From contig NC_092797.1 in NCBI RefSeq assembly GCF_918797505.1, positions 32,935,372-32,999,371 on the forward strand: DNA of 64,000 bases. The letters are read 5' to 3'. Each line of letters begins with the position of its first letter. Position 1 is the first letter of the stretch. Positions 24,159 to 34,560 of the stretch are shown in pieces. A model generated the notes under the pieces. The model was not told where the DNA came from and did not search any database. It saw only the letters and a program-made list of their open reading frames with translations. The stretch is from Bemisia tabaci. Its lineage: Eukaryota > Arthropoda > Insecta > Hemiptera > Aleyrodidae. The translations under genes were made by a program, and so were the position numbers.

Positions 24159-24238
24159 TAGACCCTCGTTTGAGAATCACTGATGGATGCGGCTGAACTC
24201 TCCAATGATACGGTGTGTTTATTTCCGATTTCTCGCAG

Positions 24239-25451
24239 GGTTGTCATCCACGTTCCAAACAAGATAAACAACATCCACCACCACCATGTGAAGAAGGTGA
24301 TCGTCTACAAACCGGTGCCGGTGAAGTGTCACCACGAGGAGGACAAACACGTCTGGCAGGAGGGCTGGGAGTCGACTCAGAAAGATGAGTGGCTCGATAA
24401 GCGCCCGTCTATCCCGATCCCGGTCAAACACCCCGGGCATCCCGGCCACCCCGGTTGGCCCAGCCCGGAGCTCATCAAGACGACAGGATACGTGAGCGGC
24501 GAGCGCATCAGCTCGGATACCTGGGATGCCACCGGGACCTCCGCCGCAGCCGTCGCCCCCGTCAAATACCCCAAAATCCTCGAGGAAGAAGAAGCCGACC
24601 TTCACCCCCTTCCGAGCAAGAAGCGACCCCTTCCACCGATCGTCAACGACCCCTCCGACTGGAAGCTCTGGTCCCCGAGTGACATAACGCCCCACGCTGT
24701 CGCCCCTCCCAAAAACCCCCCGCCCGGCCCTCGGCTCAAAGCCCCCGTCGTCCAACCCCCAAAAGAACACATCGTTACCTATAGAGTGGTCAAAAAAAAG
24801 GTCACAAAACCGAAAGTAAAAAAACCTCCCCTATCATCCACCGAGGTCAAACCGAAACCCGTTCTCCAATCCCACTACTCTAATCAGGGTGTTAAGACTG
24901 CACAATATCCGCCTCATTCATACGTTCAGCAACCGAGTTACGAGGAGGACATGTACATGGCCAGTAGTAGTATCAAGCCACATGATTACCCCAAGACACA
25001 ACAGACCTCTTTGTACAGTTCGCCCTACTCCGGGCACAATAATCCACAGCCACCCCCACAACCTGTATTGAGTCAAAATGTGTACCATAATAATTACTCG
25101 CCGTCGAGCACAATGCAGCCTTATTACGACCAGGATCCGTATTTTACCAGTAGTAGTAGGCCTTACGTCAATCAAAATTACGCGAGGCCGTATTACGAAC
25201 AGGCCGATGCTTATTCTGCGCCGAAAGGTCACGGGATACAGAACGAGCAGGAGCCGTTTTTATTGAATCCTCATAATATCAAAGCGTTGCTGGACCAGAA
25301 TGTCCAGGTATCGGAGTCGAGCAGACGGAAGCCGAGCTACGATTTGAATATTCATAATCCGAGTAAAGTTCGGCCGAATTCGTCATCGTACCAAATGCGG
25401 TACTCGCATTTGAATAGTACCACGCCTACGGCATATTTAATTAACCATTAA
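24239..25451 (+). CDS. Gene 2, long 3' coding exon of a secreted proline/tyrosine-rich protein
   Basis: The exon starts after the acceptor atttccgatttctcgcag (AG at 24237-24238) and ends with TAA at 25449-25451. The ATG at 24183 lies in the intron and is not the start. Joined to 21204-21271 it gives 426 residues. After the signal peptide come VVIHVPNKINNIHHHHVKKV at about residues 24-43, a single Cys followed by His (KCHHEE) at about 53, and a HPGHPGHPGWP run. A Pro-rich middle with Lys/Val stretches (VVKKKVTKPKVKKPP) follows. The C-terminal half is rich in Tyr, Ser, Gln and Asn (many YSSPYS/YYDQDPY-like motifs) and ends TAYLINH. There are no enzyme motifs and no recognised domain. I infer an extracellular, self-associating or cuticle-type protein. 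The N-terminal motif is shared with gene 1, about 18.6 kb upstream on the same strand. A poly(A) signal AATAAA is at 25645-25650. Confidence 0.88.
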
Positions 25452-25831
25452 GATTATATTAGACTGATTTAGCAATTTCGTTATTCGATATATTGGTTTT
25501 TTCCAAAAGCACGAGTGAAAAGTTAATGAAAGGAATGGACACTTCAAGATTCAGGTTACGTTAGTGTTTTGTTTGGAAACATCAATTCATCGAATGACGT
25601 AGAGCTACTAAATCCGCTCTTTTCGAAAAAAATATGAATCCAAAAATAAAAAGAAAGAAAATCCGCATCCAAAAATAAGTATGTGCCTTATCTGAAATAT
25701 TTTGAAAACAAATTATGCAAAATCAGTTGTTCCTTATATTTTATATAGCAGTAAAGCCAAAGAGAGGGATTCTTGTGAGCCGAATCAGCGTTCCTTCCCC
25801 CCAGACACTACTTCTGATTCGTGGCACTGAT

Positions 25832-25974
25832 CAGAGGCGTGGCGTGCTTTGCAATACATCGATCGATATGCCATTTAAACCTATGGAGAAGGATCGAACA
25901 CCTTAATAATCGATCTTTTACCATGGTTTCAAATAGGGAAATAGCTATAATCGATCATTCACGCCTAGCCACTG
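25832..25974. mobile_element. Family C hAT-like MITE
   Basis: CAGAGGCGTGGCGTGCTTTG ... TTCACGCCTAGCCACTG; interior atcgatcgatatgccattta as in the other C copies. No clean target duplication. Confidence 0.75.
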
Positions 25975-26238
25975 ATTGACGCTGTTTTAATATCGAATAT
26001 TATATATGATCAATTAAGTAATTTTTGAAGAGTTTGGTGCTTTATTTTAAGCTCTTCTGTTGAAATTTGGCTTTTTCTCACCGAAGCATAATTCTTCAAA
26101 ACGTTTAGCGGCAAATAGTAAGGATCTCTCAGATTTTTTGTTTCATTTTACCTAATCATTTATTGTTCCGTTGTTAATTGTGCTGTTAAATGAACCTGAT
26201 TTTTCTACCGATTTTAGAGTAAGAATTTCCTGTAAGTT

Positions 26239-27775
26239 CCCAATCGGAAATTTGACCTTGGGCAGATCGGAATAATATTGTGGCAACCTTAGCGAGATTG
26301 TGAGCACATTTCAACAGTAAGGTTGGCCTGAGAATCTTGGTACAATATACCATCAATACTGGATGTATAACCTTAGTATTTTAATATTGCACCAATATTA
26401 GCAACCTTAGAAATCCAACGTCAGGTGGTGCTCGGTGATTCCAAGATTGTGACAATGTTGTCACAATATTGGTTATACAATATTGGTAAACTAATACTGT
26501 CGTAGAGTATATGTTTTCAATATTGCAGTAATATGTTAGTTTTAACATTGGCACATTATTAAAAAAAATACTGAACATAGGCCTCTGCTTATAATATTGA
26601 CACAATATTGACACAATATTAGGAAAACAAAATTGCTAAAATAATATCGAGACGATGTTATCTCTGTGATACTGCGGTATTGTTATTATGTTAACATTCA
26701 ATCAACGTTAGAACAACAAACATAACAGGCTTCTGTTCGTAATATCGTCATAATATTGACACAATATTGGATATCTAAAACTGCTGAATTGATATTATGC
26801 TAACATTATTTTTACAACATTGTGGTAATATTCGCACTTTAACATTGTCACAAGATTAAGAAAATAAACATTTTAGGCTTCCTGTTTCTAATATTGTCAT
26901 AAGATTAACACAATATTGTGCGCGGCGAGCACAATTCGACCGCGTTTGCTATTTCCGCCACCAGGGCGCGCTCGCCGCGGATCTGCCGTTGCGGTCCCTT
27001 TAAGGGCAAATTAAAGGGCAAAAACTGCGACCTTTCGCTTTTTGACGTAATAGGCACATGATCCATAGGCGTCTAACCCATCTTACCGATATTCTTAGGC
27101 CAAGGGCTCAAATGGAGCTTTTTGGCAACGGTCTGCGCGCGGCCGCCCCGTCAATGGGGCTGGTTCTCGTTTCGCCTGGGCAGTGCCCGTTACAAGTGGG
27201 ATCCATGTTGAATATTTCAGCCAGTACAAGCAGCCAAGAAAGTAGCTGACTTAGGAAGGTTCCTCGGCACTCCAATGTTCCGCATGCCTACACTAGGCTT
27301 TGCGACGCTAAGAAATTTTTTCCGCGAGGACGGCAGGTAATACGGCGTTCTATCGCATACCTTGCCTTAGAGGTAGGATTGGAAATCCAGGCTTGTCTCA
27401 GAGGTAAAATAAATATCCTGCCAATACTATGGCAATATTTAAACATCAAGTCTATGGCATCATCATGATCACAATATCCACTGAACAAGCTTGGAGCAAT
27501 ATTATTAACATAACATTGTCCCAATATTGAATATCCAAGTTTGTCTCGGAAGTAAAATAATGTCCCACCAATATTGTGGCAATATTGTCAGGATAGACTT
27601 GGAGCAGTCTTACTAACCTAACCTTGGCACAATCTTTGGGCTCAAGCTTGTCCCAGAGGTAAAATAAATGTCCTGCTAACATTGTGGGAACATTAGCAAG
27701 ATAAGCTTGGCAACTCTATTCAAATGTGAAAAAATGTCATACTAAGCTTGTACCAAGGTCAAATTTCCGATTGGG
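26239..27775. mobile_element. Fold-back element with perfect 23-bp TIR and AATATTG-rich arms
   Basis: The 23-bp end starting CCCAATCGGAAATTTGACCT (26239-26261) is an exact inverse of 27753-27775. Both sides adjoin TT. Inside, 26300-26930 and 27400-27740 consist of degenerate ACAATATTG/CAATATTGT words every 15-40 bp. A GC-richer core lies at about 26932-27400. No transposase is recognisable, and the ORFs across it are by-products of the repeats. Confidence 0.8.
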
Positions 27776-29270
27776 TTATCAACTTTGAGTTACTTTAAAG
27801 AATAAAGCGTATATGTAAATATTCATGTCTGTCGATTTCCTCGATATTATCTGACCAGAAATCTATTAACTTCTTAAATTAAGTCCTTTCCACGCTGCAC
27901 GAGGCAGAAATTGTTATTCCAAAGTGACCTCTCTCAGAGCTTTCCCTTTTCACAATTCACTGTGTAAAATTGTACTTCTGCAATTCTGCATCTTCCAACT
28001 GGAAGGGATTTGAGCCCTCTGGATTTCGGGTATATTCATTGGGTTTCCTTACAGTGATGTTAACCCTTTACTCTCCCAAAATCACGCCGCAATACTGCAA
28101 AAATGTCTTTCTCAAATTTACTATCAGAGTGGAAATCATTATGATGTCTTGAGCACCTTATGCAACTGATGCAGGATGACGACAGGCCGTCACCATACCA
28201 ATTAATCGAGCAGGCAATGAATAAGTAATCCAACCTTGACTGCTTTCCCTGTTGTCAACACAGTTGAATAACCATACAGTGCTCATCATTTGCCGCTTGG
28301 AGCACCAAGTCATCATACGCACCGTTTATTGATGAAATGAGTATCGGTTGCTTGACTTCATGCATGGATTCATCACGTCAATGAAAGTGTGCGTCCTCAC
28401 TACTTTTTCTGTTGAGAGCCTCCCCTTTCCCCTCCCTAATTAGTAAAGTTACGCTTTTCATCCTTAGTCGAATACATTATGGTGTGGCTGCAGTATAAAA
28501 TTATCTAGGAGTTTTGATTACTTGAAATTAGTCAATTTTTATAATTAGCAGGGGCGTGTTTTAGGGATCAAAGTAAGAAGTTAAAAGAAAAAAAAATTCC
28601 AAAGTCGGATTCAGTCGGAGCTACGAGTAACCTATAAATTCTTGGGGGAACGGTCGTTTTTCCTGATATTTCCCTAGGGTTCATGACCAAACCCCTTGAA
28701 AAATTGCTGTTTACTATTACTAGTGCTGCATATTTTTAGCGTTGAATTCATCCAAAACCTCGAGGACATCAAGATATTAAGTTACAGACACATTTTAGGC
28801 GGTCTAATATTTCACCCTTAAATGACAGAGACCTCCTGAAATCTTCCGTCAACTTGAAATTTTAACATTTTATGGGGCATGGATAAATTCAGTGCCGCAT
28901 GCGAAAAATTTCCCTTAAACTTGGAGAAGCTCAAAAATTGGTGACATTTTTGGAAAATAACTAATTAGAGAAAAAATTCATTATTTTGACTTATAGAATA
29001 TGCTCATGAAGTCTGGACGTTTAATCCTGATACAAGCTGTATTACAAATAAGTAAGTAGATACCGATGGCTAAAGTGCGACACCACGTACATCTCCATCG
29101 CGGTGAACCAAAATCTCCGTTCCTGGTTTATTTTTTCGAAAAGGAACAAGTCAAGTCTGTAGCTTGAAATGTATTCAGAATATTCTACAATCAGAGAAGG
29201 AAAACCAAGAAAAGTTTCAAGAAATTACGTTGACTCAGTTTCCCGAGGAAAAAATGAAGTATGGCTGGAA
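27776..29270. other. No gene recognised
   Basis: AT-rich unique-looking sequence with no coding or repeat signal that I can support. Confidence 0.5.
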
Positions 29271-29281
29271 GTCTACAATAT

Positions 29282-29760
29282 CGACGGCGTAAGTCGGCAA
29301 TCACATAACTCGGTTTGCGACGTCGCAGACTTCCTGTCATACTATATTTTTTTAACGGAAAGCTACTCAACGGCAATTATAAATTTTTGCCGTGATTTTT
29401 CGTCTGTGCGAAGAAAATTCTACATTAACTTCAAGGAATGATGTCAATTTACTCTCCTTTATAAAAATAACATAGAGGCGGAGATTTTTAGACACACTGG
29501 AAAAAAAACACATTGGATCTAGAGTCCAGACTCTTGAAAACATTGATAAGAAAAAATACTCTTGATTCAATCGTATTTTAGCTTGAATCAAAACAAAATA
29601 CGCTTAAATTAAGAGGATTGGTTCTTGAATTAAGCTAGATTCTGATTGAATCAAGAGTACTTTTTCTTGTCAAGGTTTTAAGAGTCTGGACTCTAAATCT
29701 AACGTATTTTTTTACAGTGCACCGTAAAGGAGATATGTGATTATGGACTTACGCCGTCGA
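29282..29760. mobile_element. Family O MITE interrupted by a family B MITE
   Basis: Ends ATATCGACGGCGTAAGTC...AATCACATA and the complement GACTTACGCCGTCGATAT. The interior (tttgcgacgtcgcagacttc, cttcctgtcatact) matches 33.7 kb. The right arm is split at 29495-29719 by a complete family B element. Confidence 0.85.
29495..29719. mobile_element. Family B MITE, copy 2 (nested in O)
   Basis: CACTGGAAAAAAAACACATT ... TTTTTTTACAGTG, with a CA dinucleotide on each side. Inner arms as in the other B copies. 225 bp. Confidence 0.88.
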
Positions 29761-30089
29761 TATGTTCTGTCTTGGACCTTCCAACGTAGCCAGACCTAAG
29801 AAAGAATTGCGTTAAAGAAAGCCGAGAAAGGTTGAAACTTTCGTCGCTATTTACGTAGAAAAAAGAAGAAGTAAAAGTTGACCAAAAAACTAGTGGTTGA
29901 CGGCAGGGAGGAGTGCAGACGAAAAATATGTTGCCATGCACGTCATAGTCATGTGCGGATATTACAGTTCCCTCCTGTCCCTGATTTTTTAGATGCTTGA
30001 TCTCTTCCGGGTCTGGCGCAGAGTTAATACGTAGCTTCATGTCATGCAACGATACGATCGACAAACGAGTGCAACCGTTGAGAGGCAAC

Positions 30090-30790
30090 CTGCCGTGCTG
30101 CGGAAAAACGTAGTATCGGTAAGCAGACGTTGGCAGACGTTGCCAAATTTCCCCCGATAAAATGTTTAATCCAAAGGAGAGCTATGGGTATTTTTTCCTC
30201 AAATTTTCAGATATAGATCAGATTGCAATCTCAACTCTCTGATAGTTTGGAATAAAAATATTTGCAAATGTATCTTAGTAAGAGATTGATGAGACTCAAT
30301 AGCTCTAATGCAGACAACAATAAAAACACAATAAATTACAAAAAACAAATTTGTATACAGGGCTAAGGAGACATAAAACAAACCAGGACGTTTCGAGCCA
30401 ATTACATCTCCATTCTCAACTGGAACAGAAGCTAAAAATGTAAAAATTAAAACGATAAAATGAGCATGCAACTGACCAAGGTAGGAATCAGTGTCAACTG
30501 AAAAACAGAGCAAAGATGGACAGAGGGGTACTATCACCTCCTTGATAATAGGCCAACCTCCACACCCAGGAGTATTTATAGAGGCTCTTCTCTACCACAG
30601 AAAAACTGGTGATAGGATGCGCTCAATCCATCTATGTTAGCTCTAAAGTTGCATAGTTCACCTCTATTCTTGACGATGTTTATCATCTTTTTTGTATTTT
30701 ATTGTGTTTTTATCTTAATATTGATGTTTTATCTGAGGTAATTTGGCAATGACTGGATGCCTCATACGGCGTTTTCGCTTAGGTTGGCAG
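30090..30790. mobile_element. Family A MITE, long variant, copy 5
   Basis: Left arm CTGCCGTGCTGCGGAAAAAC; right arm CATACGGCGTTTTCGCTTAG then GTTGGCAG. About 500 bp of extra DNA (about 30215-30725) lies between the arms, including a hydrophobic 112-codon minus-strand ORF (30199-30537) of unknown meaning. Confidence 0.65.
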
Positions 30791-31258
30791 TGCGACATTG
30801 GTAGACGACGATGGACGGCCACCGGGCGAGGGAGAGGGGAGCGCTAATTACAAGCTGCTAACTTGAGGATATCGGAAAGAAAGTGAAACGCCATTGTTCG
30901 GAGATTGCACCGAGTAGAGGATAATTGTCGGCAGGTGGATCAGCACCAAATGGGAAGCCAATAATTAGCATAGATAAACATCAACAATCGCGGATATTCA
31001 GCGATTGAATGGGGGTTTGTCAGTGACTGCAGGATCAACAGCGCAGCGTCTGCAATATGCGCTGCAGCATAGAGAAGGTAATCCACGTAGGCGGCTGCAA
31101 GAAAGTCCAACTAGAGATGAAAGGCGTAAGTTGATAAGAACATTCTGCGGATTTATGTTGTCTCTGCATACACACATATATACTTCCCGGTGCAGTAATT
31201 TCCTGCTCATTTTTGGAGATGATCCTTTTTTCATGGGGAAGAAAATCATATAACAACA

Positions 31259-31511
31259 CTGCTATACTGAGGAAGAACGCCGTATAAACATTCGAGAGTT
31301 GCCAAATTTTATTCGATAAAATTTTCATTTTTGAGGAAAGTTATGAATATTTCCCCTTGAAATTTTCAGGACTTTTCGGTGGAATAGCGAGCAAACTTAT
31401 CTGAAAAATTTGAGGAAAAATACTCATAAGTTTACCAAGAAATTCGAATTTTATCAAAGGAAATTTGGCAACGCCTGAAAGTTCATACGGCGTTCTTCCG
31501 TATCACGGCAG
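31259..31511. mobile_element. Family A MITE, copy 6, with AACA duplication
   Basis: CTGCTATACTGAGGAAGAAC ... GTTCTTCCGTATCACGGCAG, flanked by AACA at 31255-31258 and 31512-31515. 253 bp. Confidence 0.88.
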
Positions 31512-31881
31512 AACAGCTCGTCACTCCTCTAACGTGGGGTATCTCAATTGCCTTAAGGGTTCTAAGCTCCGTGTAAATCTATATTATTTTCGTGGTTCTT
31601 GTGAATATAGAGGTGTGTCCTTACATCATAAGAGCGACAAACTACTATCCCAGCCTAGGAAGGGATAAGTAGCAAAAGATTCCAGTTTTTCACCAGTCAC
31701 ACGTGGTCAACAAAGGCAGAGGGAAAAGTAGATGCAGAAAACATAAATCGTTCGGTTAAGTTTTGATGTATCCTTGTGTAATTTGACAAATTTTTTTTAT
31801 TTTCAATAAAGTAAACGGCATCGGTAAGTGCAGATACTAATGATATGAATGCCGTGTGATTGAAAGAAAATATAGCACTAG

Positions 31882-31926
31882 AAGAATGATGGATCGAATG
31901 AATGATGGATGATCGAATGATGGATC
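31882..31926. repeat. Short tandem repeat gaatgatggatc
   Basis: Four imperfect copies of a 10-16-bp unit. Confidence 0.8.
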
Positions 31927-32232
31927 ACAGTTACCTAAAAATAGGACTTATTGAAGCATATTAATAGGCTTTACGAAGATAAATTAACTTCAAAAGAGGA
32001 AAGTATGACTGAAAATGAAAATAATCAAGGCAAGGGGGGCAAAAGAGTGATGTTTAATTTTTTTTGCATGTTGAAAAGCATTAAATATAACGAAAATGCT
32101 GTGTAATCAAGCGGTCGGCGCAAAAAGTCCCTCTTCGTAATTAAAAAAGAGCAAAAAATTTTTGGTGAGCAATGCATCTGAATATCCCTTGTAAACTACC
32201 ACAAACTTTAAAGTCAGAAACATTTTAAACTG

Positions 32233-32470
32233 CACTGAGAAAAAACTATGGCTTATAAACCTATTAGAGGTAAATATGGAACACCACTAATAGTAGTACC
32301 TCTACATATAATAATAGCACATATACCTTAGTTATGGTACGGGGTACCTTAATTAGGTACAGAGACCTTAGTATGGTTCACAGACCGAGAATCATTAGTT
32401 TATTTACGACTATTATAGGTGTTCCATATTTACCTCTAATAGGTTTATAAACCATAGTTTTTTCTCAGTG
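32233..32470. mobile_element. CACTGAG inverted-repeat element (family F), copy 1
   Basis: CACTGAGAAAAAACTATGGC with TTATAAACCTATTAGAGG forms a TIR of over 50 bp with the complement ending TTTTTTCTCAGTG. A TG dinucleotide lies on both sides. No ORF inside. Confidence 0.85.
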
Positions 32471-32829
32471 TGTTGCATGATACCATAAGCGAATGCATCA
32501 TAATTTACGCTGATTTTTTGGCAAAAAAGTATCCGCATAAGTCTTATTTAGACTTAGTAGGACTGCCACCCTCTCCTCAAAAATGGGTAGATTCATTGCT
32601 ATCTCGTCTTCACCTCAAAATATATTCTCCCAAGTCGTTAAAGTGCCTAGCCTGCATCACGACTAAGAGCGCGTTCATGCAACTTGTGTTGCCTAACCAG
32701 CCGTTTTCAGGCTTCATACCAGCTCTCTACGCTACACGCAGCCACAGCAGTGCGCAGCTCAGCGGTTACTGGGCGGCTACTTATACGTTTAGTGCGCTTC
32801 TTATGCTGACAATGACAAAATTATTTTAA
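32471..32829 (+). other. 119-codon ORF of unknown origin beside family F
   Basis: The frame begins at the element border and runs to TAA at 32827-32829. The middle (SPQKWVDSLLSRLHLKIYSP) vaguely recalls the CENPB-type helix-turn-helix of pogo-like transposases, but the match is too weak to name. It may be a transposon remnant or chance. Confidence 0.15.
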
Positions 32830-33032
32830 AAAGTAATTCAAGGCTTCAATTTCTAAGAAAATAACAGTATCGGAAAAGGCTCACGCAGCAACTTGCAATA
32901 AGTTTTAGATCGAGGAAAAAGGTGTGTTTACATTCCGGAGGTCGAAGTTGTGGGACAGGTAGGACCGGAAAGCTTTGCACCTTACTTTTCAGAAGAGGAA
33001 AGATTACTCCGGATGGGTTGTCGGCATTGGTG

Positions 33033-33322
33033 ACCTGCGGACTGATTACTGAAATTGATGGACAAAGCTATATACAAAGAAGACGTAGGGAGAACGGAGC
33101 GATCCTATATTTGCTTGAAATGGGTGGCTCCTATAGACAAAGGGAGAAAATGATAGACTAACGGTCGGGTCTCTCGCTCGTTGCTGTTAGTTAGTCTATT
33201 ATCTACCTTTTTTGACCATTGCAACCACCCGCTTCCACCAATAGGATCTCTTCATATCTCTTTTGTCTCCTTTATCTATAGCTTTGTCTATCAATTTCAA
33301 TAATCAGTCCGCTGACCGTGTA
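33033..33322. mobile_element. Palindromic element with arms of about 130 bp
   Basis: GCGGACTGATTACTGAAATT...GACAAAGCTATA pairs with ATAGCTTTGTC...AATTTCAATAATCAGTCCGC. The short centre is around gggtctctcgctcgttgc. Confidence 0.75.
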
Positions 33323-33410
33323 CACAAACAAATCTGCATCTCCCAAGGCTTCTGAGGTCATTTCCTTCCCCTAAGTCCTTCTAAATACAAGGAGAATACC
33401 TCTCGGAAGT

Positions 33411-33665
33411 CTGCCGAGCTACGGAAAAACGCCGTATGAGCTTTCAACCGTTGCCACATTTCCTTCGCAGTAACAAACGAATTCCCTGGGAAGACTCTGA
33501 ATGTTTTTCTTCAAATTTTCTGGACAATTTTGTTCGCGGTTTGATCTAAAATATCTGAACATTTCAACAAATAATATGCATAATTTTCCCAAAAAATACA
33601 CGCTTTATCCAAGGATATTTGGCAACTCTCGAATGTTCATACGGCGTTCTTACTTAGCACGTCAG
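33411..33665. mobile_element. Family A MITE, copy 7
   Basis: CTGCCGAGCTACGGAAAAAC ... GCGTTCTTACTTAGCACGTCAG; 255 bp with typical inner arms. Confidence 0.82.
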
Positions 33666-33715
33666 TGTTTGTTAATGAAGGTCACTGAGGAGATTGCCAA
33701 TAGACAAATCGATTT

Positions 33716-33981
33716 GAAACATATCGATGGTGAAACTACCAAACCACGTATCTCGGTTTGCGACGTCGCAGACTTCCTGTCATACTTTATTTTTTAAATG
33801 AAAAACTACGTAATGTCCAGTCTTGAGAATTTCTGTGATTTTTCCTCTTCGTGCGAAGAAAATTCTGTGAAAATTTCAAGGAATGATATTGATTTGGTCT
33901 ATTTCAAAAAAATAAAATGTGAGCGTAGATTTTTAAACACCGCAAACGAGATACGTGGTTTGGTAATTTCACCGTCGATAT
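33716..33981. mobile_element. Family O MITE, complete copy
   Basis: TATCGATGGTGAAACTACCA and AACCACGTATCTCGGTTTGC form a TIR of about 45 bp with its complement ending TTTCACCGTCGATATA. The interior is shared with 29.3 kb. Confidence 0.82.
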
Positions 33982-34418
33982 AGGGAGTCAAATGGGACTA
34001 CTTTTGGATTCCCTGAACTTTTCAAATATGGCAACCCGATTTGTGATACATTGTTTAATAAGAGCATTAAAAAAATAGAAAACAAAATGGACGCTAAGTT
34101 AGGATCACCACTTCAAGATGGAGACTAGTTTAAGTACAAAATAGTCAAGGAAAGTATTTTGCCAATCTACAAACAGATTTGCTTCAAACTTGAATCCGCG
34201 TTGTTTTTGAAACATCAGCACAAATTCAAAGTCTGTATTTCAAGATACCCATTATTTTACAAGACAGTGGTTTTAAAATTGGAGAACAACTGTCTGTTAC
34301 GAATTTTCTTTTCAAGGTGTCACGCATACAATCTGATTCAAACGTACAAATCCAGTAATCAACTTCTATAGAAGATATCAGTATCTATAATTAACGCACG
34401 TTAACTTAAAAACCTCAA

Positions 34419-34560
34419 ATGGACTTCATTTTGCAATTCGGAACTATAACTTCCGACCCATCTGTAACAGCACTTCTCTGGATAGAGAAAGTAATGGTAC
34501 ATACGATGGTTTTAAACTGAGGCACAATTTATAGTTCCTAATTGCAAAATGTAGTCCAAA
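34419..34560. mobile_element. Family J short MITE, copy 1
   Basis: TGGACTTCATTTTGCAATTC, GGAACTATA ... TATAGTTCC, TAATTGCAAAATGTAGTCCA. About 140 bp. Confidence 0.75.

Larger units (their letters stand above)
21272..24238 (+). other. Second intron of gene 2, loaded with MITEs
   Basis: A 2,967-bp phase-2 intron, GTAACC..TCGCAG. It holds an inverted-repeat element at about 21526-21655, a hAT-like MITE at 22354-22533, a piggyBac-like MITE at 23455-23895 and a family B MITE at 23930-24158. The last one ends only 80 bp before the acceptor. No other coding signal is visible. Confidence 0.7.

Noticed and set aside
24183..24238. ATG at 24183 as start of gene 2
   Set aside because: It is followed by a strong acceptor at 24237-24238, and the upstream signal-peptide exon joins in phase, so these codons are intronic.
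26381..27682. Several ORFs across the fold-back element
   Set aside because: They are by-products of AATATTG words lacking stops in one frame.
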